From an uncultured Lachnospiraceae bacterium (lineage in GTDB: Bacteria; Bacillota; Clostridia; Lachnospirales; Lachnospiraceae), in NCBI GenBank assembly GCA_902762905.1, contig CACWQE010000015.1, forward strand, positions 1 through 64,000: 64,000 nucleotides of DNA. Direction: 5' to 3'. Positions within the stretch are counted from its first letter, which is position 1. Every line of letters starts with the position of its first letter. The notes beneath the pieces are model-generated. The model had not been told where the DNA came from, ran no database searches, and was given only the letters and a program-made list of their open reading frames with translations. Of this stretch, positions 11,361 through 19,837 are shown piece by piece. The position numbers were made by a program, and so were the translations under genes.

Positions 11361-11393
11361 AGTACAGAACAAACATTCGATTTATTCTGTACT
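11361..11393. repeat. Hairpin repeat, copy 3 (inverted loop)
   Basis: Third copy of the AGTACAGAACAAA hairpin, here with its loop (CATTCGA) in reverse-complement orientation relative to copies 1 and 2 and with one stem mismatch. It lies between the divergent pcrA-like and Crp/Fnr genes. The three copies show a dispersed hairpin family in the host. Confidence 0.65.
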
Positions 11394-11477
11394 AGTGGTT
11401 GCATTTTCGGACATACTATACTACAATCATGCTGATTACAGACAATATGATCCACAAGAAATGAGGTCACAGCGAAC

Positions 11478-12125
11478 ATGATACCATCCCCAATCTTTCA
11501 AAACATAACAGACAAGGACTGGAACGAAATGAGACAGCACGCTTTGTTGCGGGAATCTTCCTATGAAAAAAATGCTGTCATTTTCCATACCGGACAGATG
11601 ACCGAAGAGATCGGCGTGGTTGTGAATGGCTGTATTCATATTGAAAACATCGACCTTCTAGGCAACAAAAGTATTCTAAGTGATATCTCCGCCGGACAGG
11701 TATTTGCTGAGACATATGCATTTTGTGAAGAACCGTTGATGGTGGATGTCGTAGCCGCAGCAGACAGCACCATCCTCTTTCTGAATGTAAAGAAAATGCT
11801 TCTGCCACAATATAATTCGTATCACTGGCAGACCACCATGCGGAACAATCTCCTGATCAGCGCCATGCACAAGAACCTGATCTTATCACAGCGAATCTTT
11901 TGTACCACCTCTAAGACGATCCGTGGACGTATTCTGACCTATCTTTCTGCGCAGGCACTTAAGCAGAATAATGCCCGCAGCTTTGAAATTCCCTTTGACC
12001 GGCAACAGCTTGCCGATTATCTCAATGTGGATCGCAGTGCCCTTTCCAAAGAACTTGGCAAAATGCAGGAGGAAGGGATTATTACCTTTCGTAAGAATTT
12101 CTTTACCATTCATGATTTTTTCTAA
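11478..12125 (+). CDS. Crp/Fnr-family transcriptional regulator
   Basis: The 215-residue protein has an N-terminal cyclic-nucleotide-binding-like barrel (AVIFHTGQMTEEIGVVVNGCIHIEN, about residues 33-57) and a C-terminal helix-turn-helix (FDRQQLADYLNVDRSALSKELGKM). No cysteine cluster for an Fe-S centre is visible, so it is not a classical oxygen sensor. Its ligand is unknown. It is divergent from the pcrA-like gene and stands upstream of an acyltransferase gene 75 bases away, which it might regulate. Confidence 0.88.
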   Translation: MIPSPIFQNITDKDWNEMRQHALLRESSYEKNAVIFHTGQMTEEIGVVVNGCIHIENIDLLGNKSILSDISAGQVFAETYAFCEEPLMVDVVAAADSTILFLNVKKMLLPQYNSYHWQTTMRNNLLISAMHKNLILSQRIFCTTSKTIRGRILTYLSAQALKQNNARSFEIPFDRQQLADYLNVDRSALSKELGKMQEEGIITFRKNFFTIHDFF

Positions 12126-12200
12126 AATTTTACTTCTATTTCTTATATTTTACATATTTCTGCTGTATTGTGCTTTCATCATTTATGTGCAGGGAGAATG

Positions 12201-13241
12201 ATGAGAATGAGTACAGTGAATACAAAAGATCGAATTGAATATTTAGATATTGCCAAAGGGATTGGTATCATTATCGTTGTATGGTTTCATGCAAGAGGAC
12301 CATTTCACTCATACTTTAGTTTATTTTTTATGCCTCTTTTCTTCTTAATCTCCGGTTATTTATATAATCCGAATAACACTTTGAGCAATTTTATTAAAAG
12401 GAAATTCTTAAGTCTGTATGTTCCTTTTGTATTCTGGAATCTGTGTTTCCTTTTTCTACGAAGTCTGAATGGATTTTCATTATCTCATACCATCCGCTTC
12501 ACCTTGAAAGTACTGTTAACACTAGACAAAGACGGCGATTATCTTGGTGCTATCTGGTTCCTTGGTGCATTATTTACAGAATCTGTTCTATACAAAGTAT
12601 TAGACACTTTCCTAAGCAGATGGCGATACCGCCGGACATTTATTACAGTTGTATTCTGTCTGCGGGCTGTCTTTGCGTTCCGGATTGATTTGCCATATCG
12701 ACTGAGCCGTACACTGATTCTTGGCATGTTCTTTGCAATTGGTTATCTCATCCGGGAACAATATGCCTTCTTTCTCCGGTTTCATACCCGCTGGTCAGTC
12801 ATTGCAACCAGTATTGCATTCCTGTTAATCGGAACACTTACCGAACACACAATGGGTGATAACGAATACTCTTCTGCCCCACTATTTGTAATCGGAGCTT
12901 TAGCCGGATCTTATCTCACAATCTGCCTTTCTAAATGGATTGAGTCAAACCCGCATCCCGTCATGAGAAAATGCAAAAATCTCTGTTGCTACCTCAGTCG
13001 TAACAGCATTGATATCGTCATATGGCAGTTTGTGTGTTTTCGAATTGCAATTGCGATTCAGCTTATCGTATATCATTTACCAATTACAGATGTTTTGAAA
13101 TATGGCAACCGCTTTGACACAAATGGTGGATGGTGGATTCTTTATCTGATCACAGGACTTTTTGTTCCAATCCTGTGGGCGAATCTCCTTCGATCGGGAA
13201 TATGGGGTAAATATCTGAAAAAATATCACATAATGCGGTAG
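12201..13241 (+). CDS. Integral membrane acyltransferase (Acyltransferase_3 type)
   Basis: The N-terminus RIEYLDIAKGIGIIIVVWFHA is diagnostic of the Acyltransferase_3 family, which O-acylates sugars or cell-surface polymers. About ten hydrophobic segments are visible over 346 residues. AGGGAG lies 4 nt before the ATG at 12201; ATGs at 12198 and 12207 are alternatives. Substrate is unknown. The coding sequence is AT-rich like its neighbours. Confidence 0.85.
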   Translation: MRMSTVNTKDRIEYLDIAKGIGIIIVVWFHARGPFHSYFSLFFMPLFFLISGYLYNPNNTLSNFIKRKFLSLYVPFVFWNLCFLFLRSLNGFSLSHTIRFTLKVLLTLDKDGDYLGAIWFLGALFTESVLYKVLDTFLSRWRYRRTFITVVFCLRAVFAFRIDLPYRLSRTLILGMFFAIGYLIREQYAFFLRFHTRWSVIATSIAFLLIGTLTEHTMGDNEYSSAPLFVIGALAGSYLTICLSKWIESNPHPVMRKCKNLCCYLSRNSIDIVIWQFVCFRIAIAIQLIVYHLPITDVLKYGNRFDTNGGWWILYLITGLFVPILWANLLRSGIWGKYLKKYHIMR

Positions 13242-13326
13242 GTCCCTATAGTTATTCTTTACCTTCTACACATTTTCGTGTATAATTATGAGTAATTATT
13301 GGGTATTACAGATGGAGGTATTTTCT

Positions 13327-15018
13327 ATGAATAACAAACCAGAGAACAAACTCGCATTTTCTGTGTTAGCTACTCTGACGACGGGGATTGCACTAGTCTA
13401 TACATTTATTATGTTTCACCGGATTGTATTTGCCGTTGTGGGAGTCGGGGTTCTATTCCTGATCACCGCCTACATACTGACACAGAATATTATTGCATAT
13501 ATAACCATGCGCAACAAGTCCATGAATGTGCAGATCAAGAATTACATCGATGATATTTCCCATCAGATTGAGACAATGAATGGTGTACAGTCGAAGCTTG
13601 GCAAAGCTACATACCTCTATACGAGACAAGCCGCTGAAAAGGTAACGAACCTAGAGAACAATTATACCGAAAGCCAGGCTGCCTTATATAAGAATCTGTC
13701 TACCATTACCAATACCCAGAACAAAGCAACCAAACTAATGATCAAATATGACCTCAACAATACCACGAAGCTGATCTCCACGATTAAGGATATGCGGAAT
13801 CATTTATCCGAGACTATGGTACAGGGATTCGATCAGATTCAGCCAAACAACGACGATGTTGTAGCCGTGTTGAATGACATTGTGTCTTATCTGAAATCCC
13901 AGCCACAGCAGGTCAATGAAGGCTTAAGTATCCAGCTTAACAATGTTGCACATGAACTACAGAATATTTCAACCAGTATCCAGCAGGTTCAGGTGCCAAC
14001 TGGTTCCGTACAGCCACAGGCATCCGTTGGTGCAATGAGTTATTCTGCTCCATCTGATACCACAGCAGATGCTATTAACACGGAGACGGTTAATAATACA
14101 GCGACCACTTTCGATCAGGAGCCCGTAGCGGAAGAGACAAATGTGATAACAGAAACAGCAGCAATTCCAGAACCAATCATTACTGAGGAAGTTGCATCAA
14201 TGCAGGAAACCACATCTACAGATATTACAGAGACTGGAACAGATACAATCTCATCTGTAGATACCATAGAAGAACCATTCAATACTTCCATTGCTGATAT
14301 TGCAGCTACGGAAAGTATCACAGAGACGACAGAAACTGCTACACCAACAACCCTTACAGAAGATATTTCTATGGCAGATAACATCACAACTTCCATCGAT
14401 ACCGCCACAGCGGACGAGGCACAAGTTTCGGAGGATATCACAGCCAACTTAGGCATCGAGGGCAAATCATCCAACGACATGCTAAGTGCGGATGAGATTG
14501 CCACACTATTTGCTGCAGCCGATCCAACACCGAAGAAGGAAGATCCTGTAGTAGAAGAGGCGGAGGAAGAGGAACCATTTACCCCTACCTTTACCGTGGT
14601 TGGCAAATCGACAGATCCGGTTGAGGAACCAGAAGAACCAGCCAAAGTAGCTACGATTGGTGACGTAATCGCATCGGATGATCCGAATCGTCAGTTAAGT
14701 GCCGACGAAATTGCCGCATTATTTGCCGCAGCAGACCCGGCACCGAAGAAAGAAGAACCTGTTGCCGCCGAGGCACCAGCCACCCCAGTAGCCGATGATC
14801 CAAACCGTCAGCTTTCTCCAGACGAGATTGCCGCTCTATTTGCCGCTTCGGAGCCAACACCAAAAAGTGATGAAGAAGCAAGAATCGAAGAACAGAAGAT
14901 GGACGAAGCTCTTGCCGCACAGGCAGCCGCCACTCCAACCGTAACTCCTGTTTCCGATGATCCGAATAAGCAATTGTCACCAGATGAGATTGCAGCATTA
15001 TTTGCATCCCTTGGATAG
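13327..15018 (+). CDS. Membrane-anchored protein with four FliM-like peptide repeats
   Basis: I do not know this 563-residue protein. Residues about 7-65 form two membrane segments, followed by a probable coiled-coil region, a long Thr/Glu/Ala-rich acidic linker and four copies of LS(A/P)DEIA(A/T)LFA. Three copies sit after DDPN(R/K)QLS and the last ends the protein. The motif resembles the N-terminal LSQDEIDALL peptide of FliM and FliY, which docks response regulators. GGAGG precedes the ATG at 13327. A scaffold that tethers a cytoplasmic partner at the membrane is an inference. Confidence 0.8.
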   Translation: MNNKPENKLAFSVLATLTTGIALVYTFIMFHRIVFAVVGVGVLFLITAYILTQNIIAYITMRNKSMNVQIKNYIDDISHQIETMNGVQSKLGKATYLYTRQAAEKVTNLENNYTESQAALYKNLSTITNTQNKATKLMIKYDLNNTTKLISTIKDMRNHLSETMVQGFDQIQPNNDDVVAVLNDIVSYLKSQPQQVNEGLSIQLNNVAHELQNISTSIQQVQVPTGSVQPQASVGAMSYSAPSDTTADAINTETVNNTATTFDQEPVAEETNVITETAAIPEPIITEEVASMQETTSTDITETGTDTISSVDTIEEPFNTSIADIAATESITETTETATPTTLTEDISMADNITTSIDTATADEAQVSEDITANLGIEGKSSNDMLSADEIATLFAAADPTPKKEDPVVEEAEEEEPFTPTFTVVGKSTDPVEEPEEPAKVATIGDVIASDDPNRQLSADEIAALFAAADPAPKKEEPVAAEAPATPVADDPNRQLSPDEIAALFAASEPTPKSDEEARIEEQKMDEALAAQAAATPTVTPVSDDPNKQLSPDEIAALFASLG

Positions 15019-15043
15019 AGGTAATAAATTTAGATACAAACTC

Positions 15044-15079
15044 AAAAAGGCCGCCGCATAAAATGCGACGACCTTTTTT
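15044..15079. terminator. Bidirectional terminator between convergent genes
   Basis: An imperfect hairpin with AAAAAGG on one side and CCTTTTTT on the other, GC-rich in the stem (CCGCCGCAT with ATGCG). It lies between the stop of the plus-strand repeat protein and the stop of rplA, and can serve both. Confidence 0.8.
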
Positions 15080-15095
15080 GTATTCCGTCTTAAGC

Positions 15096-15788
15096 TTACA
15101 GGAACTTAACTGTGTTGATCTTAACACCAGGACCCATTGTTGAAGATAATGTTACGCTCTTCATATACTGTCCCTTTGCTGCTGCTGGCTTAACCTTAAT
15201 AATCTCATCTATTAACGCTTGGAAGTTGTCTGCTAACTGCTCCTCTGTGAAAGAAGCCTTTCCAACTGGCACGTGAATAATGTTGTTCTTATCAAGTCTG
15301 TATTCAATCTTACCGGCTTTGATATCGTTAACTGCCTTTGTTACATCAGGAGTTACAGTACCAGCCTTTGGATTTGGCATTAAGCCCTTTGGTCCAAGTA
15401 CACGACCAAGACGTCCAACAACACCCATCATATCTGGAGTTGCAACAACAACGTCGAAGTCTAACCATCCATCATTCTGAATCTTAGGAATTAATTCCTC
15501 GCCACCAACATAATCAGCACCTGCTGCAGTAGCCTCGTCTACCTTATCTCCCTTAGCGAATACTAAAACCTTAACAGTCTTACCAGTTCCATGAGGAAGA
15601 ACTACAGCACCACGAATCTGCTGATCTGCATGACGTCCGTCAAGACCCATTCTTAAGTGTGCTTCTACTGTCTCATCAAACTTTGCGCTTGCTGCTTTCT
15701 TAACAAGTGCAACAGCTTCTGGAATATCATAAACCTGAGTTTTGTCTACAAGCTTTGATGCTTCAACATATCTTTTACCTTTTTTCAT
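15096..15788 (-). CDS. rplA: 50S ribosomal protein L1
   Basis: L1 binds 23S rRNA in the mobile L1 stalk and represses its own mRNA. The sequence ([63 protein letters not shown]) is typical and the 230-residue length is normal. It follows rplK with a 124-nt gap holding an L1-site-like motif. No rplJ follows; the transcript ends at the terminator at 15044-15079. Confidence 0.98.
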   Translation of the reverse strand: MKKGKRYVEASKLVDKTQVYDIPEAVALVKKAASAKFDETVEAHLRMGLDGRHADQQIRGAVVLPHGTGKTVKVLVFAKGDKVDEATAAGADYVGGEELIPKIQNDGWLDFDVVVATPDMMGVVGRLGRVLGPKGLMPNPKAGTVTPDVTKAVNDIKAGKIEYRLDKNNIIHVPVGKASFTEEQLADNFQALIDEIIKVKPAAAKGQYMKSVTLSSTMGPGVKINTVKFL

Positions 15789-15804
15789 CTCTTAAAAACC
15801 TCCT

Positions 15805-15833
15805 GTGGTATTATCGGGAGCGACCCTCCCACT
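15805..15833 (-). promoter_or_regulatory. Putative L1-binding leader motif before rplA
   Basis: On the minus strand the motif reads AGTGGGAGGG, a short stem, then TACCAC, just upstream of the rplA ribosome site. It resembles helix 76 of 23S rRNA (GTGGGAGG), the L1 target, and occurs again before rplK. L1 feedback on L11-L1 operons is well known; binding here is inferred. Confidence 0.5.
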
Positions 15834-15912
15834 AAATGTAATAATCCTGCACCGACATAACTATGACTAGGTTCAAGCTACGCCTAACGGCTTGCTTTCA
15901 CCAAGTTCTCTG

Positions 15913-16338
15913 TTAATCTTCAACTACGATTCCCATAGAACGAGCTGTTCCTGAGATCATGCTGATTGCTGCTTCAATGCTACCCGCATTTAAATCTGGC
16001 ATCTTAAGCTCTGCGATTTTCTGAACCTCAGCTTTAGAAATGGTAGCAACCTTAGTCTTATTAGGAACAGATGAAGCCTTATCAAGCTTACATGCTTTCT
16101 TTAATAAAACTGCAGCTGGTGGAGTCTTAGTAACAAAACTGAAACTTCTGTCAGCGTATACAGTAATAACAACAGGAATGATCATTCCATCCTGATCTGC
16201 TGTCTTAGCGTTAAACTGCTTTGTGAACTCTACGATATTAACACCATGCTGACCTAATGCTGGTCCAACCGGTGGTGCAGGAGTTGCCTTACCTGCAGGA
16301 ATCTGTAATTTGATATATCCTTCTACTTTCTTAGCCAT
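15913..16338 (-). CDS. rplK: 50S ribosomal protein L11
   Basis: L11 forms the GTPase-associated centre with 23S rRNA. The N-terminal [29 protein letters not shown] and the C-terminal [13 protein letters not shown] are diagnostic; 141 residues is the standard length. It lies between nusG and rplA in the usual order. Confidence 0.98.
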   Translation of the reverse strand: MAKKVEGYIKLQIPAGKATPAPPVGPALGQHGVNIVEFTKQFNAKTADQDGMIIPVVITVYADRSFSFVTKTPPAAVLLKKACKLDKASSVPNKTKVATISKAEVQKIAELKMPDLNAGSIEAAISMISGTARSMGIVVED

Positions 16339-16362
16339 AATCGTTATTTCCTCCTAATTCAT

Positions 16363-16390
16363 GTGGTATACGGGACAATGCCCTCCCACT
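16363..16390 (-). promoter_or_regulatory. Putative L1-binding leader motif before rplK
   Basis: Minus-strand AGTGGGAGGG followed by a short hairpin and TATACCAC, some 25 nt before the rplK start. It matches the motif before rplA in sequence and in placement relative to the ribosome site. Confidence 0.5.
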
Positions 16391-16477
16391 GTTCACGAAC
16401 CGAAAATCTATTGATTCTATTCGTGTATAAAATGTCTTTGCTCTGGTGCTGGTCACACCATAATAATAACTGTTGAA

Positions 16478-17014
16478 TTAATCCAACTTTGAAACATCCA
16501 TAAAACTAATCTCCACAGATGTTGCACGACCGAAGATATCCACTTCAATCGTAACGGACTGCTTCGCTGCATTGATATCGGTAACTGTTCCAACGGTACC
16601 TTCCCAGGCACCAGCCACAACCTTAACGGTATCTCCCAGTTCCACATCAATCTCCATCTCAGGAACTCTGATTCCCAGATTCTTCATCTCTTGTTCGGTA
16701 AGAGGTACTGGCTTGGATCCAGGTCCAACAAATCCGGTAACACCTCTTGTATTGCGGACAACATACCAGGTTGCATCATTCATGATCATGTTGATCAATA
16801 CATAACCCGGGAAGATCTTCTTTGATACAGATCTCTTCTTGCCATCCTTCAACTCTACTACTTCCTGTAACGGAACAAGAACTTCAAATATCTGGTCCTG
16901 AAGCTTTCGATTCTCAATTGTCTTCTCAATATCGACTTTAACCTTATTCTCGTAACCGGAATAAGTGTGTGCCACATACCATCTTGCTTCGTTATTATTC
17001 TCTACCTCTGCCAT
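16478..17014 (-). CDS. nusG: Transcription termination/antitermination factor NusG
   Basis: NusG binds RNA polymerase and affects pausing, Rho termination and coupling. The 178-residue protein has the N-terminal NGN domain (ARWYVAHTYSGYENKVK, FPGYVLINM, WYVVRNTRGVTGFVG) and a C-terminal KOW domain (GDTVKVVAGAWEGTVGTVTDIN). It follows secE with a 12-nt gap. Confidence 0.98.
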   Translation of the reverse strand: MAEVENNNEARWYVAHTYSGYENKVKVDIEKTIENRKLQDQIFEVLVPLQEVVELKDGKKRSVSKKIFPGYVLINMIMNDATWYVVRNTRGVTGFVGPGSKPVPLTEQEMKNLGIRVPEMEIDVELGDTVKVVAGAWEGTVGTVTDINAAKQSVTIEVDIFGRATSVEISFMDVSKLD

Positions 17015-17026
17015 GTGTTCACCGCC

Positions 17027-17230
17027 TTAACCGATAATAAATGAAAGACCAATCTGGAACAGCCAGTCAATTGCTGCAATAATACAACCGATCACAATTG
17101 CTGCAACGATAACTGCTACAGACTGCTTGCCTAAAAGCTTCTTGTCAGGCCAAATAATTTTACGGAATTCACCTTTAAGCTCTGTGAAAAAGCTTCTCTT
17201 CAAAGATGCTGATTCATTCTCATTTGCCAT
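17027..17230 (-). CDS. secE: Preprotein translocase subunit SecE
   Basis: A 67-residue protein with one C-terminal membrane segment after FRKIIWPDKKLLGKQSV, the conserved SecE amphipathic helix. It stabilises SecY in the translocon. Position between rpmG and nusG is standard. Confidence 0.95.
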   Translation of the reverse strand: MANENESASLKRSFFTELKGEFRKIIWPDKKLLGKQSVAVIVAAIVIGCIIAAIDWLFQIGLSFIIG

Positions 17231-17254
17231 TTGAAATCACCTCCGCAATCCGAA

Positions 17255-17404
17255 TTATTTGGTCTCTTTGTGTAAGGTATGAGCCTTACAGAATGGACAA
17301 TACTTCTTAGTTTCCATACGCTCTGTGTGGACTCTCTTGTCCTTTGTCAGATTGTAATTACGCTGTTTACACTCTGTACATGCCAATGTAATCTTAACTC
17401 GCAC
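17255..17404 (-). CDS. rpmG: 50S ribosomal protein L33
   Basis: A 49-residue protein with four cysteines in two pairs ([20 protein letters not shown]), the zinc-binding form of L33. I choose the GTG at 17404, which follows GGAGGTG by 6 nt, over upstream ATGs that would give an overlong N-terminus. First gene of the rpmG-secE-nusG-rplK-rplA transcript. Confidence 0.93.
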   Translation of the reverse strand: MRVKITLACTECKQRNYNLTKDKRVHTERMETKKYCPFCKAHTLHKETK

Positions 17405-17534
17405 AACTTCCACCTCCATCTTAAATTGTATATGCTTCCTTTTGTCTGCAAAACCAAGCGTTAACAGAAGTTTTTGCACACAAAAAAAAAGCTCCGACAT
17501 GCGTCGACCGTATTAGAATATCAGATGATATGGC

Positions 17535-17570
17535 AAAAGTCAAGAAAAACCTTGATTTTTCTTGACTTTT
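17535..17570. terminator. Bidirectional terminator after the ABC transporter genes
   Basis: A 15-bp stem (AAAAGTCAAGAAAAA with TTTTTCTTGACTTTT) and a 6-nt loop, flanked by T-runs in both directions. It separates the ABC transporter operon from the ribosomal block. Confidence 0.75.
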
Positions 17571-17677
17571 TCCCATTTATTTCCGAATTATCCACGACCG
17601 GTAATTGTGACCACAATATATGGTATACGATGCCTTACATCCACATAGACTAACCGGCTTTGCAATCGCATAAATCC

Positions 17678-18586
17678 TTACTCCCTCTTCACGACAATGT
17701 TGCCGTCTACCACCTCTAAGCGGACCTTCTTCCCCTCAATACCAGCCGCTTCCATCATATTCTCCGGCAGCTGCACCCGCCCGAACTTGTCCAGAATGCT
17801 ATATTCTTCATGTGTGTTCTCTGACAGATCCAGTTCCCCGAGCGACATCTGCCGCAAGCTTTCTTCATAGCCCTCTTTCATGATCTGTTCCGAACTGATC
17901 TTTCCATCCTGAATCCGCACCACACGCTGCACCATCTTTGCAATCTTATTATCATGTGTCACGATCACGATCGTCAATCCCATCTCCTCATTAAACTTAC
18001 GGAACAGGTCAAAGATCTTATTCGCCGTCTTCACATCCACTGCTCCGGTTGGTTCATCTGCAAGCAGGATCTTCGGTTGATTCGCCAATGCAATTGCAAT
18101 TGCGACCCGCTGCTGTTCTCCACCGGATAACTGTTTCAATGTACTGTATCTTTTATCAGCTATTCCCACCAATTCCAACAAATGCTCCGCACGTTCTCTC
18201 CGTTCCGCCTTATTCCCCTTGCAAAATAACATCGGTGTCATTACATTGTCCAAGGCATTCAGATAAGGAAACAGATTTCGGGAATTGTTCTGCCAGACAA
18301 AACCGACCACCTCTCTTTTATATGTAACTAATTCTTCTTCCGTCAACAGACTCATATTCTTATCGTCTACAAATAATGTTCCTGCCGATGGGCGTTCCAG
18401 CCCGCCTAACATATTCAGGAAAGTTGACTTGCCGCTTCCGCTCTTTCCAATAATCGCCATCATTTCACCCTGAGCTATCGTAAGTTCCAGCCCCGACAAT
18501 GCCATGACTTCAATCTCTTTTGTCTTATAAATCTTGACCAATCCATCACAGGTAATGATATCCTTTGTTTCTTTCACTGTCATCAC
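17678..18586 (-). CDS. ABC transporter ATP-binding protein with AbrB-like tail
   Basis: A LolD/MacB-type ATPase: Walker A GKSGSGKST near residue 48, Q-loop WQNN, signature QLSGGEQQRVAIAIA, Walker B ILLADEP and H-loop VTHD. Residues about 265-302 (DKFGRVQLPENMMEAAGIEGKKVRLE) resemble a SpoVT/AbrB-type swapped-hairpin segment, an uncommon extension. GGAGGTG overlaps the start; a GTG six bases in is possible. It originally overlapped the next ABC ATPase upstream, now truncated by the prophage. The permease is not in the window. Confidence 0.88.
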   Translation of the reverse strand: MMTVKETKDIITCDGLVKIYKTKEIEVMALSGLELTIAQGEMMAIIGKSGSGKSTFLNMLGGLERPSAGTLFVDDKNMSLLTEEELVTYKREVVGFVWQNNSRNLFPYLNALDNVMTPMLFCKGNKAERRERAEHLLELVGIADKRYSTLKQLSGGEQQRVAIAIALANQPKILLADEPTGAVDVKTANKIFDLFRKFNEEMGLTIVIVTHDNKIAKMVQRVVRIQDGKISSEQIMKEGYEESLRQMSLGELDLSENTHEEYSILDKFGRVQLPENMMEAAGIEGKKVRLEVVDGNIVVKRE

Positions 18587-18750
18587 CTCCCAATCATACC
18601 ATCTTCCATCTCATATACCACATCCCCAAGTTCCATCAGATTGGTATCGTGCGTTGTCATTACAATCGTAACATTCTCTTTTTCAATCAATTCCTTAAAT
18701 AGATGCATCACCGCAAGCCCGGTATTGGTATCCAAAGCTCCCGTCGGCAA
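18583..18750 (-). pseudogene. 3' remnant of a second ABC transporter ATPase, cut by the prophage
   Basis: Only the C-terminal part remains: PTGALDTNTGLAVMHLFKEL (end of Walker B and D-loop), then IVMTTHD (H-loop) and the end of the domain. About 160 N-terminal residues including Walker A and the signature are missing. Upstream of PTGALD the frame runs into prophage DNA, so an ATG at 18852 would give a chimeric, inactive protein. The missing 5' part is expected at the far prophage end. Confidence 0.85.
18735..18750. other. Left prophage attachment junction (attL region)
   Basis: Host coding similarity (PTGALD of the ABC Walker B/D-loop) ends here and phage sequence begins. The exact core cannot be fixed without the right junction. 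The 19-bp phage palindrome starts directly after it at 18751. Confidence 0.6.
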
Positions 18751-18769
18751 TGTAACCGAATCGGACACA
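18751..18769. promoter_or_regulatory. 19-bp dispersed palindrome, site 1 (at attL)
   Basis: TGTAACCGAATCGGACACA: one base off the consensus TGTGNCCGAWTCGGNCACA. It is next to the attachment junction, so it could serve in integration as well as in whatever the other six copies do. Confidence 0.7.
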
Positions 18770-18810
18770 AAAACGGTAAACCTTGGATTTTCCCTTGGTC
18801 TACCGTTTTT
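18769..18810 (-). terminator. Terminator after the leftmost prophage gene
   Basis: Perfect 10-bp inverted repeat AAAAACGGTA (18769-18778) and TACCGTTTTT (18801-18810) one base past the stop of the 18812 gene. It gives a CGGTA stem with T5 on the minus strand. The 22-nt loop contains CCTTGG twice. It would insulate the host remnant from phage transcription. Confidence 0.6.
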
Positions 18811-18811
18811 G

Positions 18812-19141
18812 CTATTGTTCTGCCTTGATTCCAAAGTAACAATACGGTCCACTATTGCAATATCTTAATACTACCATTTTCGGGTTGTATTTTCCTGCAA
18901 ATTCCCAACTTGAATTTAACCACTCTACCGCTCTTTCTCCTGTTTTAAATTCAAATTCTATTTTGTATTCTCCGCCGTAATCTGTTACGTTAAAATCCTT
19001 AATAATTCCTGTGTATTTCCTTTTTTCGTAGTTTCCTATGCTGTTATTGTACTCATATACAATCGTTACCTTGATTTTCTTATTGCGTATCCAACTAAAT
19101 ATCCTTTTGATTTTTTGCCGTGTAACCCATACGCCTTTCAT
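18812..19141 (-). CDS. Hypothetical prophage protein
   Basis: A 109-residue basic protein with a probable beta-rich middle (YKIEFEFKTGERAVEWL). I recognise no family. It starts 2 nt after the ribbon-helix-helix gene and probably shares its transcript; it is the last gene before the host junction. Confidence 0.7.
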   Translation of the reverse strand: MKGVWVTRQKIKRIFSWIRNKKIKVTIVYEYNNSIGNYEKRKYTGIIKDFNVTDYGGEYKIEFEFKTGERAVEWLNSSWEFAGKYNPKMVVLRYCNSGPYCYFGIKAEQ

Positions 19142-19143
19142 GT

Positions 19144-19365
19144 TTAATTATCTTCCCTCTCCATTTTTTCTCTAACCGCTGCCACTACATAGGCATTATT
19201 AGAATCCGCCTTGCCCTTTTTCACTCTCTCGGCAATCTCGGCTTTCATACCTTTAGGCAATGCTAACTCCATTCTGTCATAATTCTTATCCCTGTATTTA
19301 TTCTTTGCCCGGGTTGCTGCCGTGGCGGCCCCGTTGTTTCTTGTGTCTATCTTCTTTTCTTCCAT
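19144..19365 (-). CDS. Ribbon-helix-helix DNA-binding protein
   Basis: A 73-residue protein with a basic N-terminus (about residues 1-28), then DRMELALPKGMKAEIAERVK, the strand and first helix of an Arc/CopG fold, and a second helix (NAYVVAAVREKMER). Such proteins bind short palindromes as dimers of dimers. Its own upstream region carries four copies of TATACTTNCGNAAGTATA or half of it, so it is the best candidate for binding this operator, also found near 52.8 and 60.2 kb. Preceded by AGGAGG. Confidence 0.8.
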   Translation of the reverse strand: MEEKKIDTRNNGAATAATRAKNKYRDKNYDRMELALPKGMKAEIAERVKKGKADSNNAYVVAAVREKMEREDN

Positions 19366-19384
19366 TGTGTACCTCCTGTAATTT

Positions 19385-19500
19385 TATACCGTAAGTATAT
19401 CATATTATTTTTACTTACGGAAGTATATAAATTCCACAAACTTACGGAAGTATATTTGTGCAACCTGTCTATTGCTTTTATACTTCCGTAAGTATATAAT
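19385..19500. promoter_or_regulatory. Divergent promoter region with four RHH operator sites
   Basis: Operator copies at 19385-19399 (partial), 19410-19427, 19438-19454 and 19479-19496. The last lies exactly in the 17-bp spacer of a plus-strand promoter, TTGCTT (19472-19477) and TATAAT (19495-19500), which drives the two plus-strand genes. A bound protein would block RNA polymerase. Confidence 0.7.
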
Positions 19501-19552
19501 ATAATCATCAAAGGAACACAATAACAGTTTTCAATACAGGAGGTACGAGGAT

Positions 19553-19783
19553 ATGATTAAATTTGAGGTTGGTAAAACATACAGTATGAGAAGCATTTGC
19601 GATAGTAATTGTGTATGGACTTATACAGTTACCGCACGAACCGCACAAACAATTACTCTTTCAGACGGTGGCAAGGTTTTAAAGTGCCGTATCAATAAGC
19701 AGATTTCGGAGTATAACGGTTGTGAATCTGTTTTTCCTCTCGGTCGTTACTCTATGTGTCCTATTCTTAGGGCAACGGCATAA
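19553..19783 (+). CDS. Small conserved phage/plasmid-type protein
   Basis: A 76-residue protein beginning MIKFEVGKTYSMRSICDSNC, with three further cysteines. Proteins with this FEVGKTY...SICD opening occur widely on Firmicutes phages and plasmids, but no function is known to me. Strong AGGAGG ribosome site. It is transcribed from the RHH-controlled promoter, opposite to the rest of the prophage. Confidence 0.75.
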   Translation: MIKFEVGKTYSMRSICDSNCVWTYTVTARTAQTITLSDGGKVLKCRINKQISEYNGCESVFPLGRYSMCPILRATA

Positions 19784-19837
19784 CAATTAACGGGGTGGCG
19801 GTCCCGCTGCCCCGATACTTCAAGAAAGGCGGATATT

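Noticed and set aside
14115..14645. 176-codon minus-strand frame, Ser/Val-rich
   Set aside because: Antisense shadow of the Thr/Glu/Ala-rich repeat region of the plus-strand membrane protein; composition explains it.
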